From NCBI GenBank assembly GCA_016709145.1, contig JADJEK010000015.1, forward strand, positions 35,656 to 99,655: 64,000 nucleotides of DNA, given 5' to 3'. This DNA comes from Planctomycetota bacterium (GTDB taxonomy: Bacteria; Planctomycetota; B15-G4; JADJEK01). The notes beneath the pieces are model-generated. The model was not told the DNA's origin. It saw only the letters and a program-made list of their open reading frames with translations, and searched no databases. Positions 1-7,121 of the stretch are shown piece by piece. Position numbers and translations under genes: made by a program. How positions within the stretch are numbered: the stretch's first letter is position 1; each line of letters opens with the position of its first letter.

Positions 1-189
1 CTCGGTGAACTCGGCGATGATCGGAGGCCCGCCGTCCGCATTCAGCGCCGAAACGGTAACGCGGTGCCTCTCCACGAGACACGCGTGCGCGAACTGCGGT
101 TCGGCTCCTTCCGACACGCGAAGTTCGATAACGCCAAGCTTGCCGACAGTCACGCAACCAACATCAAGCCCGGACTTGAACTTACCCAC
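1..189 (-). CDS. hypothetical protein, 3' end outside window
   Basis: Open frame of 63 codons that runs off the left edge. It starts at a GTG 6 nt after a GGGAGG Shine-Dalgarno and overlaps the end of the upstream gene by 8 nt, as do most genes here. The visible part begins MGKFKSGLDVGCVTVGKLGV and alternates hydrophobic and charged residues like a small beta-rich protein. I do not recognise the family. Confidence 0.55.
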   Translation of the reverse strand, partial: MGKFKSGLDVGCVTVGKLGVIELRVSEGAEPQFAHACLVERHRVTVSALNADGGPPIIAEFTE

Positions 190-304
190 CACACACCTCC
201 CTATGCGCTTCCAGCGCGACGAAAGCAGAATCCGCATCCGAGCACGGCTCGGACTGCCACCCGCACGAGCAGACGGCTTGGTTGTTGACGATGCGTGATG
301 TCAC
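182..304 (-). CDS. small cysteine-rich protein
   Basis: 40-residue product. GTG start preceded by GGAGG; the GTGA start overlaps the stop of the upstream gene. The pattern CSCGWQSEPC followed by HREVC suggests a single metal-binding knuckle. An upstream in-frame start would add an Arg-rich extension with no ribosome binding site, so it was not used. Function unknown. Confidence 0.5.
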   Translation of the reverse strand: MTSRIVNNQAVCSCGWQSEPCSDADSAFVALEAHREVCGG

Positions 305-606
305 GTTGCCTCCGCGTCGTGCGCGGCGAGGTCGGAGAGCAGGGCGGTATATGGGCACCCTTCGTTGTGTCCATCGCCGCTTCCGTTGCCAGCCCAACAG
401 CTTTGGCAATCGCCGTATTCGTCTTTCTCACGCGCCCGCAGCATCTCCTCGCACCGCTTCAGCAACGCGGCCTGCGCGGAGACGAGGGCGAGCAACGAGC
501 GTACGTCCTCGTCGCTGTCGTATGTCGAGCCATCTAGGTGGATGTATTTGTACAGAATCGCCTTCTCCAATCGCTCGCGGATCGCGCGGAGGTCGGGGTG
601 CGTCAT
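301..606 (-). CDS. hypothetical protein with coiled-coil and Cys motif
   Basis: 101 residues beginning MTHPDLRAIRERLEKAILYK. The first two thirds look helical (LLALVSAQAALLKRCEEML); the end carries CQSCWAG and a later Cys, which may bind zinc. ATG start with AAAGG upstream. It overlaps both neighbours by 4 nt, so it is probably translated by coupling within a long run of small early-type genes. Family not recognised. Confidence 0.6.
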   Translation of the reverse strand: MTHPDLRAIRERLEKAILYKYIHLDGSTYDSDEDVRSLLALVSAQAALLKRCEEMLRAREKDEYGDCQSCWAGNGSGDGHNEGCPYTALLSDLAAHDAEAT

Positions 607-713
607 TGGAATGCCTTTACGAGTAGGTGCCACTGTTCGCGGATCTCGGTCACGAGGATCGTGACAAGCCGCATCCAGACAGGAAGCGTGACCAACACGA
701 AGCCAAAAACCAT
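603..713 (-). CDS. small single-pass membrane protein
   Basis: 36 residues beginning MVFGFVLVTLPVWMRLVTIL: one hydrophobic segment followed by a charged tail. The frame is open further upstream, and a GGAGG lies about 25 nt before the ATG, so the true start may be earlier at a non-standard codon. Overlaps the next gene by 4 nt. Function unknown. Confidence 0.42.
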   Translation of the reverse strand: MVFGFVLVTLPVWMRLVTILVTEIREQWHLLVKAFQ

Positions 714-724
714 CGCGCATATGG

Positions 725-1240
725 CTAACTTCCACGCGCGGTTGCTCGCAACGCCTCCTTCGCCAGCGCGGCGTCGATGCGGGTGATGAGCGCAGCACCT
801 TCGCAGCCAGTCGCGGCGTGCGATTCGTGTGTCAGCCACGAGCCTGTCTTTTCGCAGCCACGGCAGTAGTCGTAGCTCCCGTCTCGCGGCTCGAACATGA
901 ACGAAACGATTGCGTTGCGAGCATCTTCCAGCAGCCCGACCCGTTCCTCTGCCGCGACCGGATTGGCGTCCTCGTACGTCGCCGCGAAGATGTCGGGCTT
1001 GCACGGGTAGACATCGCCCTTCACGCCTCGAATCAGCCAGTCGTTCGGGCTGACGCGCATGTCGCCTTCGAGCGTGCGGACGAATACGGCCTCGGAACCG
1101 TTGATCTTCTCTGTTTTCTCGGCGCTCAGATGCGGCAGCGACCAGTTCGGGAACGGTCCGAAATCGCGGATCATTTCCGGCGTGACCTGAACTGCCTCGA
1201 TGACGACTGGCTTCTTGCGGTACTTGTTACCCACGCTCAT
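725..1240 (-). CDS. conserved phage hypothetical protein (YRKKPVVIEA type)
   Basis: 171 residues. The start motif KYRKKPVVIEAVQ and the block DWLIRGVKGDVYPCKPDIF are typical of a widespread phage protein family without known function. The C-terminal half adds a Cys-rich part (CRGCEKTG, then CEG). AAGGAGG directly abuts the ATG at 1240, while a GTG at 1234 has the ideal 6-nt spacing, so translation may start two codons later. Four-base overlap with the upstream gene. Confidence 0.75.
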   Translation of the reverse strand: MSVGNKYRKKPVVIEAVQVTPEMIRDFGPFPNWSLPHLSAEKTEKINGSEAVFVRTLEGDMRVSPNDWLIRGVKGDVYPCKPDIFAATYEDANPVAAEERVGLLEDARNAIVSFMFEPRDGSYDYCRGCEKTGSWLTHESHAATGCEGAALITRIDAALAKEALRATARGS

Positions 1241-1575
1241 CCTCCTTGGCCGAATGTGAGGCCGCGACCGGAGCAGGTCGGGCAGGTAGCTGTCTCGTAA
1301 CTGCTCGTCGCGCCATCGTGGTGTTCGCCGTTCGCGCGCACAACGCCTCCACTACCAAGGCACTCCGCGCACACCAGCGCACTCTCCCGGCACTCCGCTA
1401 CCCGCCTATCTGCGGCGGCGGGGCGAGTGAAGGCGTGGATGGCTTCGGGCTTGTCGAGTCGCCTCGGCCCACGAGCGCCGCACACTCTGCATCGCCCTTG
1501 GAACGATCCGTCTGGAGTTTCCGACACCAGTAGGCCAACACCGCAGAACGGACACTTCGCGTCATCGACGAGCAT
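1237..1575 (-). CDS. zinc-ribbon protein with DnaJ-like CxxC motifs
   Basis: 112 residues. Two CxxC pairs near the N-terminus (CPFCGVG, CRVCGARG) and two CxxCxGxG-like pairs in the C-terminal half (CAECLGSGG, CPTCSGRG) predict two zinc sites like those of the DnaJ cysteine-rich domain, here without a J domain. It overlaps its upstream neighbour by 14 nt and has GGAGG before the start. Role unknown; several such small zinc proteins are scattered through this part of the genome. Confidence 0.65.
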   Translation of the reverse strand: MLVDDAKCPFCGVGLLVSETPDGSFQGRCRVCGARGPRRLDKPEAIHAFTRPAAADRRVAECRESALVCAECLGSGGVVRANGEHHDGATSSYETATCPTCSGRGLTFGQGG

Positions 1576-1771
1576 CGGGGCCTCCTAGGGGTGCGTGGTC
1601 GTTCTCGACCATGTACTGCTCAAGCTGTTCTTGCGTGATCTCTCCGCGCTCTAATCTGTCGCACTCACGCTTGAACGCGAGATTGCACCGACGGTTTCGA
1701 TTCGCGCCAATCTCCATCAAGGCCACCCACAGAACGACAAGCGCCATTGCGGCTAATAGTGCGACGAGCAT
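1562..1771 (-). CDS. small membrane-anchored protein
   Basis: 69 residues. An N-terminal hydrophobic segment (MLVALLAAMALVVLWVALM) is followed by a basic then acidic cytoplasmic-looking tail rich in Glu and Gln. The ATG directly follows the stop of the hexapeptide-repeat gene. No family recognised. Confidence 0.55.
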   Translation of the reverse strand: MLVALLAAMALVVLWVALMEIGANRNRRCNLAFKRECDRLERGEITQEQLEQYMVENDHAPLGGPDARR

Positions 1772-2446
1772 TCACCCCTCCCGTCCGCGCGTGGCCTTCA
1801 CACTCGGAATCGTTGCTGCCAACACGATCAGTGTTTTCAGCATCGCCGCGTACTGTTTCCGCTCGGCCTTGTCCGCGACGTGCCGCGCGATGATCGTCGT
1901 GAGATTCCTCTTCCACTCCGCGAGCGTGCGCCGTTCACATCCGTACTGAAGAACCACAGCGCCCGACTTCTCTCGGTACGCGGTCCAATCGAATCGGAGC
2001 GAGTAGCCCCACAACACCAGCGCGTTGCCGCACACCAGCGCGTTGCCGTACACCTGCGCGTCGCCGTGCACCCGCGCGTTGTCGTACACCAGCGCGTTGC
2101 CGGACACCAGCGCGTTGCCGTACACCTGCGCGTTGCCGTACACCCGCGCGTCACCGCACACCCGCGCGTTGCCGGACGCCCGCGCGTTGCCGTACACCTG
2201 CGCGTTGCCGTACACCTGCGCGTTGCCGTACACCTGCGCGTTGCCGCACACCTGCGCGTCGCCGCACACCAGCGCTTTGCCGGACACCCGCGCGTTGCCG
2301 GACACCCGCGCGTTGTCGTACACCAGCGCGTTGCCGGACACCAGCGCCGTATCTGCGACCCATCCGCCTTCGGTGCCGTCTGGGTTCTTGTGCCGATGCG
2401 CCGGGACAGGGCCGTTGCCGTCGCAGAAGTCGTGCGTGGTAGTCAT
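1772..2446 (-). CDS. hexapeptide-repeat beta-helix protein, copy 1
   Basis: 224 residues. Residues about 30-140 consist of some 19 six-residue repeats of the form G-[ND]-A-x-V-[YSC], a pattern expected to fold as a left-handed beta-helix. It starts MTTTHDFCDGNGPVPAHRHK with GGAGGT upstream and ATGA overlap with copy 2. After the helix comes a conserved tail (YGCERRTLAEWKRNLTTII), shared with copy 2. Such repeat proteins occur in phages and bacteria; the job is unknown. The repeat is carried by an 18-bp DNA repeat that could change copy number by slippage. Confidence 0.7.
   Translation of the reverse strand: MTTTHDFCDGNGPVPAHRHKNPDGTEGGWVADTALVSGNALVYDNARVSGNARVSGKALVCGDAQVCGNAQVYGNAQVYGNAQVYGNARASGNARVCGDARVYGNAQVYGNALVSGNALVYDNARVHGDAQVYGNALVCGNALVLWGYSLRFDWTAYREKSGAVVLQYGCERRTLAEWKRNLTTIIARHVADKAERKQYAAMLKTLIVLAATIPSVKATRGREG
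2010..2345 (-). repeat. 18-bp tandem repeat (hexapeptide coding), block 1
   Basis: About 19 imperfect copies of an 18-bp unit with core GGCAACGCG on the minus strand, encoding G[ND]AxV[YSC]. The third-position variants are few, so the units look recently amplified or homogenised. Confidence 0.85.
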
Positions 2447-3111
2447 TTGACACCTCCGCTCGCACTCGTCGCACGCGAACCCGTTGGACTCGTTGAGTTG
2501 GCAGGGGGAGCACGGGGGTCGGGCGTGGGCTGCTCTTTCGCGTCCGCGACGTGCCGCGCGATGATCGTCGTGAGATTCCTCTTCCACTCCTCGACCGTAT
2601 GCCGCTCGCATCCGTAGACGAGGATCGCCGTGTTGTTCTTCTCGCGGTGCGCGGTCCATCCGTAGCGGATGAAGCCACAGGCAACAGCAGCTTTGCCGGA
2701 CACCAGCGCGTCGCCGGACACCTGCGCGTTGCCGGACACCCGCGCGTCACCGTACACCTGCACGTTGCCGCACACCAGCGCGTCACCGTACACCTGCACG
2801 TTGCCGGACACCCGCGCGTTGCCGTACACCTGCGCGTTGCCGGACACCAGCGCGTTGCCGGACACCTGCGCGTTGCCGCACACCAGCGCGTCACCGCACA
2901 CCAGCGCGTTGCCGTACACCCGCGCGTCGCCGCGCACCAGCGCGTTGCCGTACACCTGCGCGTTGTCGTACACCTGCGCGTCGCCGTACACCTGCGCGTT
3001 GCCGGACACCAGCGCCGTATCTGCGACCCATCCGCCTTCGGTGCCGTCTGGGTTCTTGTGCCGATGCGCCGGGACAGGGCCGTTGCCGTCGAGGAAGTCG
3101 AACTTGGTCAT
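2443..3111 (-). CDS. hexapeptide-repeat beta-helix protein, copy 2
   Basis: 222 residues, a tandem paralogue of the downstream gene. The head (DGNGPVPAHRHKNPDGTEGG) is identical, the middle again holds about 19 hexapeptide repeats in a different order, and the tail YGCERHTVEEWKRNLTTIIA is nearly the same. It then diverges into a Pro/Ser/Thr-rich end. ATG at 3111, ATGA overlap with the upstream gene. The pair probably arose by duplication. Confidence 0.7.
   Translation of the reverse strand: MTKFDFLDGNGPVPAHRHKNPDGTEGGWVADTALVSGNAQVYGDAQVYDNAQVYGNALVRGDARVYGNALVCGDALVCGNAQVSGNALVSGNAQVYGNARVSGNVQVYGDALVCGNVQVYGDARVSGNAQVSGDALVSGKAAVACGFIRYGWTAHREKNNTAILVYGCERHTVEEWKRNLTTIIARHVADAKEQPTPDPRAPPANSTSPTGSRATSASGGVK
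2690..3020 (-). repeat. 18-bp tandem repeat (hexapeptide coding), block 2
   Basis: Same 18-bp unit as the block at 2010-2345, again about 19 copies in a different order of variants. The two blocks could recombine with each other. Confidence 0.85.
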
Positions 3112-3305
3112 TTCGATTCTCCGACGAGCGCGACTGGAGGCTCCGGGGGCGGGAGGAGCTTCGACAGTGCGTTGTGTGCCTTCGCGCACCGCTCGTCGCC
3201 GCGCTCCATGTAGAGGTCAAACAGGGTCGACACGGCTTCGCGCAACGTCTCCACCGGCACCGCCACCCTCGCCGCCTTCTCGATCGCTTCGTGTCTGCTA
3301 CTCAC
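3108..3305 (-). CDS. small helical hypothetical protein
   Basis: 65 residues from a GTG at 3305 that follows GGAGGG at a good distance. Sequence MSSRHEAIEKAARVAVPVET and onwards looks fully helical, ending in a Pro-rich tail. Overlaps the upstream gene by 8 nt. No family recognised. Confidence 0.5.
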   Translation of the reverse strand: MSSRHEAIEKAARVAVPVETLREAVSTLFDLYMERGDERCAKAHNALSKLLPPPEPPVALVGESK

Positions 3306-3615
3306 GGTCACCCTCCTGCGCTTGCGCGCGTTTCCGTTCAAACCAGTCCGAGATGTACAACGCGCACGCCTCGAACGTCACATCATCCAGCGTGTCCAAC
3401 CACGTCTCTCGTGGCACGGCATGGTCCGCGATGACCGCCACCACCTTGTCGAAATGCCCGTGGTCGGACATCGCCGTCTCGATCCACGTCGCGCGCTCGG
3501 CTGGCGTTAGGTCGTCCCACTCCGCCTCGGCCTCGCGCTCCCACCGTTCGTGCTGCGCTTGCCGCTTGCCTTCGTCGTGCAGGTGGCTGTCGATGATCTG
3601 GTCGATGTCGGTCAT
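3298..3615 (-). CDS. acidic helical hypothetical protein
   Basis: 105 residues beginning MTDIDQIIDSHLHDEGKRQA. Charged, helical, no cysteines or membrane segment. ATGA overlap with the zinc-finger gene upstream. Family not recognised. Confidence 0.6.
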   Translation of the reverse strand: MTDIDQIIDSHLHDEGKRQAQHERWEREAEAEWDDLTPAERATWIETAMSDHGHFDKVVAVIADHAVPRETWLDTLDDVTFEACALYISDWFERKRAQAQEGDRE

Positions 3616-3848
3616 GGGGTGACTCCATGGTGCGGGGGCGCAACGCGGCCGCTACCTAGACAGGTAGGACACTCGACCGTTGGCTGTGGTTCGTACGAAC
3701 GCTTGCAGTCGCACTCTTGGAATCCAGCCGTTCCCATGACATGCCCGCCGATCGGCTGGAATGGCCATCGCTCACTGATGCTGATGGCTCCAGTTCCGTG
3801 GCACTTCGGGCAGTTTGGATCTGCTGGCTTGATGATGTAGATGCTCAC
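3612..3848 (-). CDS. small double zinc-knuckle protein
   Basis: 78 residues. CPKCHGTG and CPTCLGSG are DnaJ-type CxxCxGxG motifs, and CDC lies between them, so one or two zinc ions are expected. GTG start overlapping the stop of a 21-codon frame upstream. Function unknown. Confidence 0.6.
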   Translation of the reverse strand: MSIYIIKPADPNCPKCHGTGAISISERWPFQPIGGHVMGTAGFQECDCKRSYEPQPTVECPTCLGSGRVAPPHHGVTP

Positions 3849-3910
3849 GCCTTACCTCCCGTTTCCGCGCCCGGCAACTCTCCGGTATCGCCGGATGGTT
3901 GAGCGTCCAT
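3845..3910 (-). CDS. possible 21-residue peptide
   Basis: Reading frame M-D-A-Q-P-S-G-D-T-G and on to a TGA, tightly fitted between two genes: its ATG overlaps the stop of the membrane-protein gene (TGATG) and its own TGA overlaps the GTG of the zinc-knuckle gene. GGGAG precedes the ATG. Without it there would be a 60-nt gap, unusual here. It could also be only a coupling leader. Confidence 0.38.
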   Translation of the reverse strand: MDAQPSGDTGELPGAETGGKA

Positions 3911-4035
3911 CACTCCCTCCCCTGCCCGCGCCGCACGCCAGCAGCGCGCAGCGTGGCGTCAGAAACGAACGTCAGCACAGCCGAGCACACGAGCCCGACC
4001 ACCAGCAGCGCAGCGACCGCGTACAGAGTCCACAT
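3910..4035 (-). CDS. small single-pass membrane protein
   Basis: 41 residues; residues 2-22 (TLYAVAALLVVGLVCSAVL) form one membrane segment followed by a basic tail. Starts 2 nt after the previous stop. Could be a spanin or holin-like peptide, but nothing beyond hydrophobicity supports that. Confidence 0.5.
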   Translation of the reverse strand: MWTLYAVAALLVVGLVCSAVLTFVSDATLRAAGVRRGQGRE

Positions 4036-4037
4036 GG

Positions 4038-4514
4038 TCAGTCCGCCACCCGGCGCTGCGTGCTCTCGTCGTACTGCGACCACGCGATCCAGCACGAATC
4101 GGGCGGCAACCGAACGTGCGCGTGCTCGGGATGCGTCAGTGACGCGCCGCTCGGACCGACCTCAATCGCGCCATACAGCATTTCTTCGCGCACCGACGCC
4201 TTGCAACCGTGCTGCTTCGCGTGCGCCGCGATCTGCGTCGTCACCGCACCCACGTCCGCCGCACGATGCGCCACGGCGTCACCCACCACGACGTGGCGCG
4301 AACCGGGCGTCGTTCCGGGCACGATCTGGCGACCGATGACGCCGACCGACAGCGCGATTTCATCTCCGCGAGTCGGCGCTCGATCCGTCCGCATCAGGTA
4401 CACGTCGCCCTGACGCGTGACCTTGCCGACGGCGACCTTCGATCCATCGCGGACATCGGCACGAGGACGCTTCGCCGCGATCTCGACACGCTTGACAGCT
4501 TCTTGCACGTTCAT
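4038..4514 (-). CDS. hypothetical protein
   Basis: 158 residues from MNVQEAVKRVEIAAKRPRAD. Mixed alpha/beta composition. The middle reads like a beta-barrel with several Thr/Asp turns (GDVYLMRTDRAPTRGDEIAL) and the tail has conserved-looking HPEHAHVRLP. No family recognised. Ends 2 nt before the next start. Confidence 0.55.
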   Translation of the reverse strand: MNVQEAVKRVEIAAKRPRADVRDGSKVAVGKVTRQGDVYLMRTDRAPTRGDEIALSVGVIGRQIVPGTTPGSRHVVVGDAVAHRAADVGAVTTQIAAHAKQHGCKASVREEMLYGAIEVGPSGASLTHPEHAHVRLPPDSCWIAWSQYDESTQRRVAD

Positions 4515-4516
4515 GT

Positions 4517-5899
4517 CTAGCCTTCCTGTTCGACCAAATCTTCGTCGATCCCCGCGATGGCACAGTGCGCATCGCGGCACGTCATCACATCATTCGGCAC
4601 GCTCATGTAGTACACGCGGCTCGTCGATCCGTCGGTGCCGCACAGCCATTGCGATCCGTCCGAGTCGCGCAACAGAGCGCGCGGGCCGCCGCCTTCTGAC
4701 GTGCGTTCGTCGGCGTCTACTAACGTCGCGCCGCTCTCGGTCAAGTAACGTCCAGTCCCCATCTTCTCGATCATCACGCGCCGAATCTCGATGTTCGTCT
4801 CGGCGCGAATCTCGGCGACTGCGATTCGATCTGGATGCTCGATGATCCATGCGGGCACGTACTGGCCGCGCACCGCGTAGATCATCGACCCATCGCGCCA
4901 GGAGCAGAATGGGCCGTCATCACAGTGCGGCCTGTTTTGGTCGTCCACCATCAGGCGCGCGGGTCGATCCGAAATCATGCAGAAGTCGGGGTGCATGATT
5001 CGTGGGCCGGAGCGCCTGGTCAACACCTCCCACGCATCCCATGCCGTGTAGTCAATGTCGAGCTGCGCGATATGCCGGAAGAACGAAATGGACGCTGTCC
5101 ATCCGCTCCACTGGTTGCCCCCCGACCACATTCGCCACGCGTTTTTGGCGCAATCTAGGCCGATCTGACCGACGCCAAGCAGATTCGCCAGCTCACCCAT
5201 GCGATGGAGGCCACGAAAGACGTAGTACCTGCTTTCGTCGTCCGTTGCGTCGTACGCGGCGACGTCCGTCGCATCGCGCGTGGCGGCGCGGCGCGCGCGG
5301 CGTCGTACGTGGCGACGTCCGTGGCGTCGTACGTGGCGTCGCGCGTGGCGGCGCGCGTGGCGGCGCGCGTGGCGGCGTACGTGGCGTCGCGCGTGGCGGC
5401 GCGCGTGGCGGCGCGCGTGGCGTCGTACGTGGCGTCGTACGTGGCGTCGCGCGTGGCGGCGTCCGTTGCGTCGTCCGTCGCATCGCGCGTGGCGGCGTAC
5501 GTGGCGGCGTACGTGGCGTCGCGCGTGGCGGCGCGCATCGCGCGTGGCGTCGTACGTGGCGGCGTCCGTCGCATCGCGCGTGGCGGCGTACGTGGCGGCG
5601 TACGTGGCGTCGCGCGTGGCGGCGGTCACATCGACAGACCGGGACTTCTGCGCGCCAGCCAGATGCCAGATGCCAGCCGCGAAACCGCCAGCGAATCGGA
5701 GCACGAACGGCGACGGCACGAATACGATGTGCTTCGGCGGCGGAAGCTTCGCTGCGGCATACATCCGCAGCACAGCATCGCGGCACGCCTCGCGATCGTC
5801 CTCGGTCATTGGCTCGGTGGACATCGCGTTCGCGATCCACTTGTCGCGCCATGCCGGTAGCTGCGCGCGATGCTCGGATGTCAACTTGTACTTCTTCAT
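4517..5899 (-). CDS. DUF6745-like protein with internal 12-bp repeat tract
   Basis: 460 residues starting MKKYKLTSEHRAQLPAWRDK, with GGAGG before the ATG. The C-terminal half matches the DUF6745 pattern: GPFCSWRDG, then VPAWIIEHP, EIRRVMIEKMG and RYLTESGATLVDADE. Function of that family is unknown. Between about residues 100 and 200 the gene is a tandem repeat. In the flanks it reads as AT[RYD][DA] units, but in the middle it reads as RRH/ARRHV units, the same DNA in another frame. The tract therefore carries two compensating frame changes, and the outer domains remain in phase. The Arg/His stretch is unlikely to be the ancestral protein sequence. Confidence 0.65.
   Translation of the reverse strand: MKKYKLTSEHRAQLPAWRDKWIANAMSTEPMTEDDREACRDAVLRMYAAAKLPPPKHIVFVPSPFVLRFAGGFAAGIWHLAGAQKSRSVDVTAATRDATYAATYAATRDATDAATYDATRDARRHARRHVRRHVRRHARCDGRRNGRRHARRHVRRHVRRHARRHARRHARRHVRRHARRHARRHARRHVRRHGRRHVRRRARRAATRDATDVAAYDATDDESRYYVFRGLHRMGELANLLGVGQIGLDCAKNAWRMWSGGNQWSGWTASISFFRHIAQLDIDYTAWDAWEVLTRRSGPRIMHPDFCMISDRPARLMVDDQNRPHCDDGPFCSWRDGSMIYAVRGQYVPAWIIEHPDRIAVAEIRAETNIEIRRVMIEKMGTGRYLTESGATLVDADERTSEGGGPRALLRDSDGSQWLCGTDGSTSRVYYMSVPNDVMTCRDAHCAIAGIDEDLVEQEG
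5250..5630 (-). repeat. 12-bp tandem repeat with frame changes
   Basis: About 30 imperfect copies of a 12-bp unit (plus-strand core GTGGCGNCG). Units of irregular length near 5285-5300 and 5530-5545 shift the reading frame and then restore it. All three frames are open across the tract, which is why the gene survives the shifts. Confidence 0.8.
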
Positions 5900-5940
5900 C
5901 TTACCCTCCATGCGGAGCCGATCCCGCGTGACGGCACCTC

Positions 5941-6075
5941 TCACTGTCCAGTCAGCGCCCACACCACCGGCTCGACCACGCGAGCCGCGAGCCGACCGAC
6001 GCACCACGCTGCGACCAGCGGCGGGATACACGCGAGCGCGCACAGCGCGTACTCGCACCACACGCGGGGATTCAC
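5941..6075 (-). CDS. small membrane protein
   Basis: 44 residues from a GTG that overlaps the upstream stop (GTGA). One long hydrophobic segment (ALCALACIPPLVAAWCVGRL) and a second weaker one. Function unknown. Confidence 0.45.
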   Translation of the reverse strand: MNPRVWCEYALCALACIPPLVAAWCVGRLAARVVEPVVWALTGQ

Positions 6076-6293
6076 CGCACCACCCACGGTGCACCTGGGT
6101 ACTCGCGGTCCACGGCAACGCCAACCTTCGCAAGTGTTGCCGGAACATCTAACGGGCAAAGGCATGGATCGCTCGGATCGACGCGCTTGTATGCCTCGTC
6201 GCTGACCAGTTCGTTCGTTGTCAGGCCGAAGTATTCCATCACTTCCGCGACGTTGAACAGTTCGCGTTCACCAACCCACACTGGGTCACACAC
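6072..6293 (-). CDS. hypothetical protein, possible winged-helix fragment
   Basis: 73 residues; GTG start 6 nt after GGGAGG. FNVAEVMEYFGLTTNELVSDE resembles a helix-turn-helix of the kind found in excisionase-like proteins, but the second half (DPCLCPLDVPATLAK) does not help. Assignment open. Confidence 0.5.
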   Translation of the reverse strand: MCDPVWVGERELFNVAEVMEYFGLTTNELVSDEAYKRVDPSDPCLCPLDVPATLAKVGVAVDREYPGAPWVVR

Positions 6294-6321
6294 GAAACGC
6301 CTCCCATTTCGTGGTACTCAC
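6286..6321 (-). CDS. possible 11-codon coupling peptide
   Basis: Eleven codons (MSTTKWEAFRV) starting at a GTG and ending 8 nt inside the next gene. It carries the GGGAGG that serves that gene, so it may be a leader for coupled translation. The same frame is open back to a GTG at 6435, giving an Arg-rich 49-residue version that looks like a shadow. Confidence 0.25.
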   Translation of the reverse strand: MSTTKWEAFRV

Positions 6322-6431
6322 CGCACCACCGCCATCTGCGCCACGAGCCGGACCTCGCCGTTCTCGGCGGCGAACACTTGGCCGCGCGTGACGCCGGAGC
6401 CATTCAGCCATGCGTGGTAGTAGGTCGTCGA

Positions 6432-6638
6432 TCACGTCGCAGCCCCATCCACATCCCGACACTCGAACTCCACCCGCGCGCCGCGACGGTACACGCCGCG
6501 CAGGACCAGCCCCGCGCACTCGCCGGACAACAACACGTCGCTGTCGCGTTCGTCGCTTTCTGCAAGAGCACGGAATACAGCGGTCGGCAAGTGCCGCTCG
6601 GTGAACAGGGTCTCGTTGTCTGCGGTCACGGTGAACAT
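6432..6638 (-). CDS. hypothetical beta-rich protein
   Basis: 68 residues beginning MFTVTADNETLFTERHLPTA. Alternating pattern typical of a small beta-barrel, with GVYRRGARVEFECRDVDG at the end. Start overlaps the previous stop (TGATG). The same frame continues, protein-like, for 37 codons beyond the TGA (see findings). Confidence 0.55.
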   Translation of the reverse strand: MFTVTADNETLFTERHLPTAVFRALAESDERDSDVLLSGECAGLVLRGVYRRGARVEFECRDVDGAAT

Positions 6639-6883
6639 CAGCGCACCGCCAGCATGGCGCGCAGGCACTTGACGGACTTCTCGTAGACGCCGAGACGGGC
6701 GGCGTCGGCGTCGGCGTCGGCGTCGGCGTAGGCGTCGGCGTAGGCGGCGTAGGCGGCGTAGGCGGCGGCGGCGGCGGTGTCGGCGGCGGCGTAGGCGGCG
6801 TAGGCGGCGTCTAACCTTTCCTGCCATGTGTCAGCGCCTTCGGCTTCGAACTGATTGAGGATCGCATCCAGAGGCGTTTCCAT
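6638..6883 (-). CDS. Ala/Tyr/Asp repeat protein
   Basis: 81 residues. After an amphipathic head (METPLDAILNQFEAEGADTW) comes a low-complexity tract built from AAY and DAYA units, encoded by GGCGTA and GGCGTC hexamers, then a basic tail (VYEKSVKCLRAMLAVR). ATG at 6883 lies 6 nt after GGAGG; a GTG three bases earlier is also in frame. Similar AAYA-rich proteins occur in other phages without a known role. Confidence 0.6.
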   Translation of the reverse strand: METPLDAILNQFEAEGADTWQERLDAAYAAYAAADTAAAAAYAAYAAYADAYADADADADAARLGVYEKSVKCLRAMLAVR

Positions 6884-7107
6884 CACCCACCTCCCCCGAA
6901 CGCCTCGCGGCGCTTCATCTCGGCGATGAGGACTTCGGCATTGCTGAGTGAGTCATTGGCGCTGAACTCGCCAGATGCCCACAGCATCATCGCCGCCTTC
7001 CTGGCCTCGGCGGGCCAGTCGATGGGCTTCGGCTTGCGGAGTTCTTCCACCAAAGCCTGTGCGTCGATCAGCATGTTCGTGAGGAATCGCTGCGTCATCT
7101 CGTCCAT
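6883..7107 (-). CDS. hypothetical helical protein
   Basis: 74 residues from MDEMTQRFLTNMLIDAQALV. A GTG at 7125 would add six residues, but the sequence there (AAAGGCTGGTGG) recurs upstream of the next gene, where it acts as a leader, so the later ATG is preferred. No family recognised. Confidence 0.55.
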   Translation of the reverse strand: MDEMTQRFLTNMLIDAQALVEELRKPKPIDWPAEARKAAMMLWASGEFSANDSLSNAEVLIAEMKRREAFGGGG

Positions 7108-7121
7108 CACCCACCAGCCTT

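Noticed and set aside
1880..2617. Plus-strand frames made of ALPYTCAS or VAVHLR units
   Set aside because: Shadows of the hexapeptide-repeat DNA; no start signal and no flanking domain.
5280..6152. Arg/Trp-rich and Ala/Val-rich plus-strand frames over the 12-bp repeat
   Set aside because: The repeat is open in all six frames; the flanking DUF6745-like sequence fixes the minus strand as coding.
6286..6435. 49-residue Arg-rich frame with a GTG start
   Set aside because: Composition is that of an out-of-frame shadow; only its last 11 codons are kept as a possible leader peptide.
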